Assembly: GCA_030609625.1 (NCBI GenBank)
Contig: JAUWBX010000078.1
Location: 1 to 7,553 of the forward strand
Reading direction: 5' to 3'
DNA from: Phycisphaerae bacterium
Lineage (GTDB): Bacteria; Planctomycetota; Phycisphaerae; Sedimentisphaerales; Anaerobacaceae
DNA: 7,553 nucleotides
The notes under the pieces were generated by a model. That model did no database searches, had not been told where the DNA came from, and saw nothing but the letters and a program-made list of their open reading frames with translations. A program made the translations under genes and the position numbers. Numbering within the stretch: the first letter of the stretch is position 1; each line of letters opens with the position of its first letter. This document shows, one piece after another, positions 6,618 to 7,553 of the stretch.

Positions 6618-7463
6618 ATGAACGTGGAAACATTTTTATCAAAAGCCGGAAATACCAGAAATATTTGGTTGTTAGGTCTTGTAGTCATGGTGGGCGGTTC
6701 GGCTGCTTTTGCCTTGGACCCGTTGGGTCCCCCAACAGCCGGCCTTAGAAAAGGGCAGTTTAAAGAAGGGGTTGAATACTCATACGGCACGATGGACTTT
6801 AAGTTGAACGAAGGTAAATGGATTGAGCACCTTGATGGTGTCTTTTTCGACTCAGGGAAAGCGATTTCCTTAACACTCAAAAATTTCAAGACGAATAAGG
6901 CCTATTTCAACCTTGGATATGGCATCACCGACGACCTGGAGGCTTTTTTGCGTTTGGGCGCGACAACCGCTACGTTTGGTGACTCGATTTGGGAAGATAC
7001 AGAAAAATTTCATAACCACGCTGACTTTACCGTTGGCTGTGGTATCAAAGCAACCTTTTACGAAGATGATAATCTGAAATTAGGTGGACTGTTTCAAGCC
7101 AGTTGGGCTGAATTTGACGGAAAACTAAATGCAGCGCACTGGGCGGCGGCTGACTTCGTTGAGATGAATATTACGGAAATCCAGGTTGCGGTAGGCCCAA
7201 CTTACAAGCTGGCAGACCGTGTTTCGATTTATGGCGGTCCGTTCTTACACTTCATCGTTGGCGATTTGGACGATGAGTTTAGCGAAGTCAGCGGAGAAAG
7301 TCTTTTAACTTCGAAACACTCCTGGGATGTCGATGAGAGTTCAATTTTCGGGGCTTATATTGGCGCCCGGGTGGACATTGCCGAAAACAGTTCTTTTGGT
7401 ATCGAGTACCAGCATACAGCAGCGGCTGATGCGCTTGTTGTAAGCCTCCTTTGGAGATTTTAA
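6618..7463 (+). CDS. Outer-membrane beta-barrel protein
   Basis: This 281-residue protein has a Sec signal peptide with a long polar n-region (1-16), a hydrophobic core WLLGLVVMVGGSAA and likely cleavage after AFA near residue 32. The mature part, of about 249 residues, is made of alternating hydrophobic and polar strands with turns rich in Gly, Asp and Asn. Examples are VEYSYGTMDFKL, AYFNLGYGITDDLEAFLRLG, FTVGCGIKATFYEDDN, VAVGPTYKLADRVSIYGG and FGAYIGARVDIAENSSFGIEY. The last strand, ALVVSLLWRF, ends in Phe with alternating hydrophobics, the signal recognised by the BAM complex. An 8-12-strand barrel is plausible for this size. The N-terminal segment after the signal (LDPLGPPTAGLRKGQF) is Pro/Gly-rich and might be a plug or periplasmic arm. 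The gene is separated from the operon by 381 nt and is probably expressed from its own promoter. Whether it is a porin, a structural barrel or a receptor cannot be told from the sequence. Confidence 0.85.
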   Translation: MNVETFLSKAGNTRNIWLLGLVVMVGGSAAFALDPLGPPTAGLRKGQFKEGVEYSYGTMDFKLNEGKWIEHLDGVFFDSGKAISLTLKNFKTNKAYFNLGYGITDDLEAFLRLGATTATFGDSIWEDTEKFHNHADFTVGCGIKATFYEDDNLKLGGLFQASWAEFDGKLNAAHWAAADFVEMNITEIQVAVGPTYKLADRVSIYGGPFLHFIVGDLDDEFSEVSGESLLTSKHSWDVDESSIFGAYIGARVDIAENSSFGIEYQHTAAADALVVSLLWRF

Positions 7464-7553
7464 TCATAGGTAAGAAACGTGTTTCGTTCTCCTGTGGAGT
7501 CCTTGCGGACAACGGTTGCGATACTCGTTTCGTATAACGTCTTTCGGTTGCGT
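7460..7553 (-). CDS. Possible C-terminal end of a converging minus-strand gene
   Basis: The minus strand is open from the window edge to TAA at 7460-7462 and encodes a tail including LYETSIATVVRKDSTGERN and a final FLTYD. This pattern (strand, DSTGE turn, strand) looks like the last beta-hairpin of a protein. It would overlap the stop codon of the barrel gene by two bases. Only 30 codons are visible, another minus frame is also open here, and no family is recognised. The stretch could equally be non-coding, with a short hairpin GTCC-TTGC-GGAC at 7499-7510. Confidence 0.25.
   Translation of the reverse strand, partial: RNRKTLYETSIATVVRKDSTGERNTFLTYD

Overview
The window reads as a bacterial chromosome fragment, most likely from a Planctomycetota-type organism (Phycisphaerae/Sedimentisphaerales-like; Verrucomicrobiota or Lentisphaerota are alternatives). 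This is an inference from gene content: a Tat-exported Gfo/Idh/MocA oxidoreductase, a secreted DUF5107-TPR protein, a glycoside-hydrolase-like protein and a small outer-membrane barrel. Shine-Dalgarno sites are canonical, and every well-supported gene lies on the + strand.

Layout. (1) Positions 1-1284 hold the C-terminal part of a large protein with a beta-galactosidase-like layout: the end of a barrel, a Rossmann/GATase-like middle and a beta-sandwich tail. (2) Positions 1290-4328 encode a secreted protein of about 1012 residues, with an N-terminal DUF5107 (mutarotase-like fold) domain and C-terminal TPR repeats. Its ribosome binding site contains the stop codon of gene 1. (3) Positions 4381-4791 encode a 136-residue, charged, helical protein of unknown function. 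(4) Positions 4803-6236 encode a Tat-dependent Gfo/Idh/MocA oxidoreductase. Genes 1-4 have gaps of 5, 52 and 11 nt and look like one operon. (5) Positions 6237-6617 are a 381-nt intergenic stretch, AT-rich in its second half, with small inverted repeats and an 11-bp direct repeat at a 50-bp interval. (6) Positions 6618-7463 encode a 281-residue outer-membrane beta-barrel protein. (7) The last 90 nt may hold the C-terminal end of a converging minus-strand gene.

Working together (inference). The operon looks like an extracytoplasmic carbohydrate-processing set: a glycosidase-like enzyme, a sugar-binding or sugar-acting DUF5107-TPR scaffold, and a periplasmic NAD(P)-dependent oxidoreductase that may act on a sugar or its derivative. 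The barrel protein has its own leader and may be regulated separately. I see no rRNA, tRNA, CRISPR array, insertion sequence or defence system. The genes least explained by known families are the 136-residue protein and the DUF5107-TPR protein. Base composition alternates along the operon (about 58% GC at the start, under 50% in the middle, about 60% in sampled lines of the oxidoreductase), which may indicate mosaic origin.
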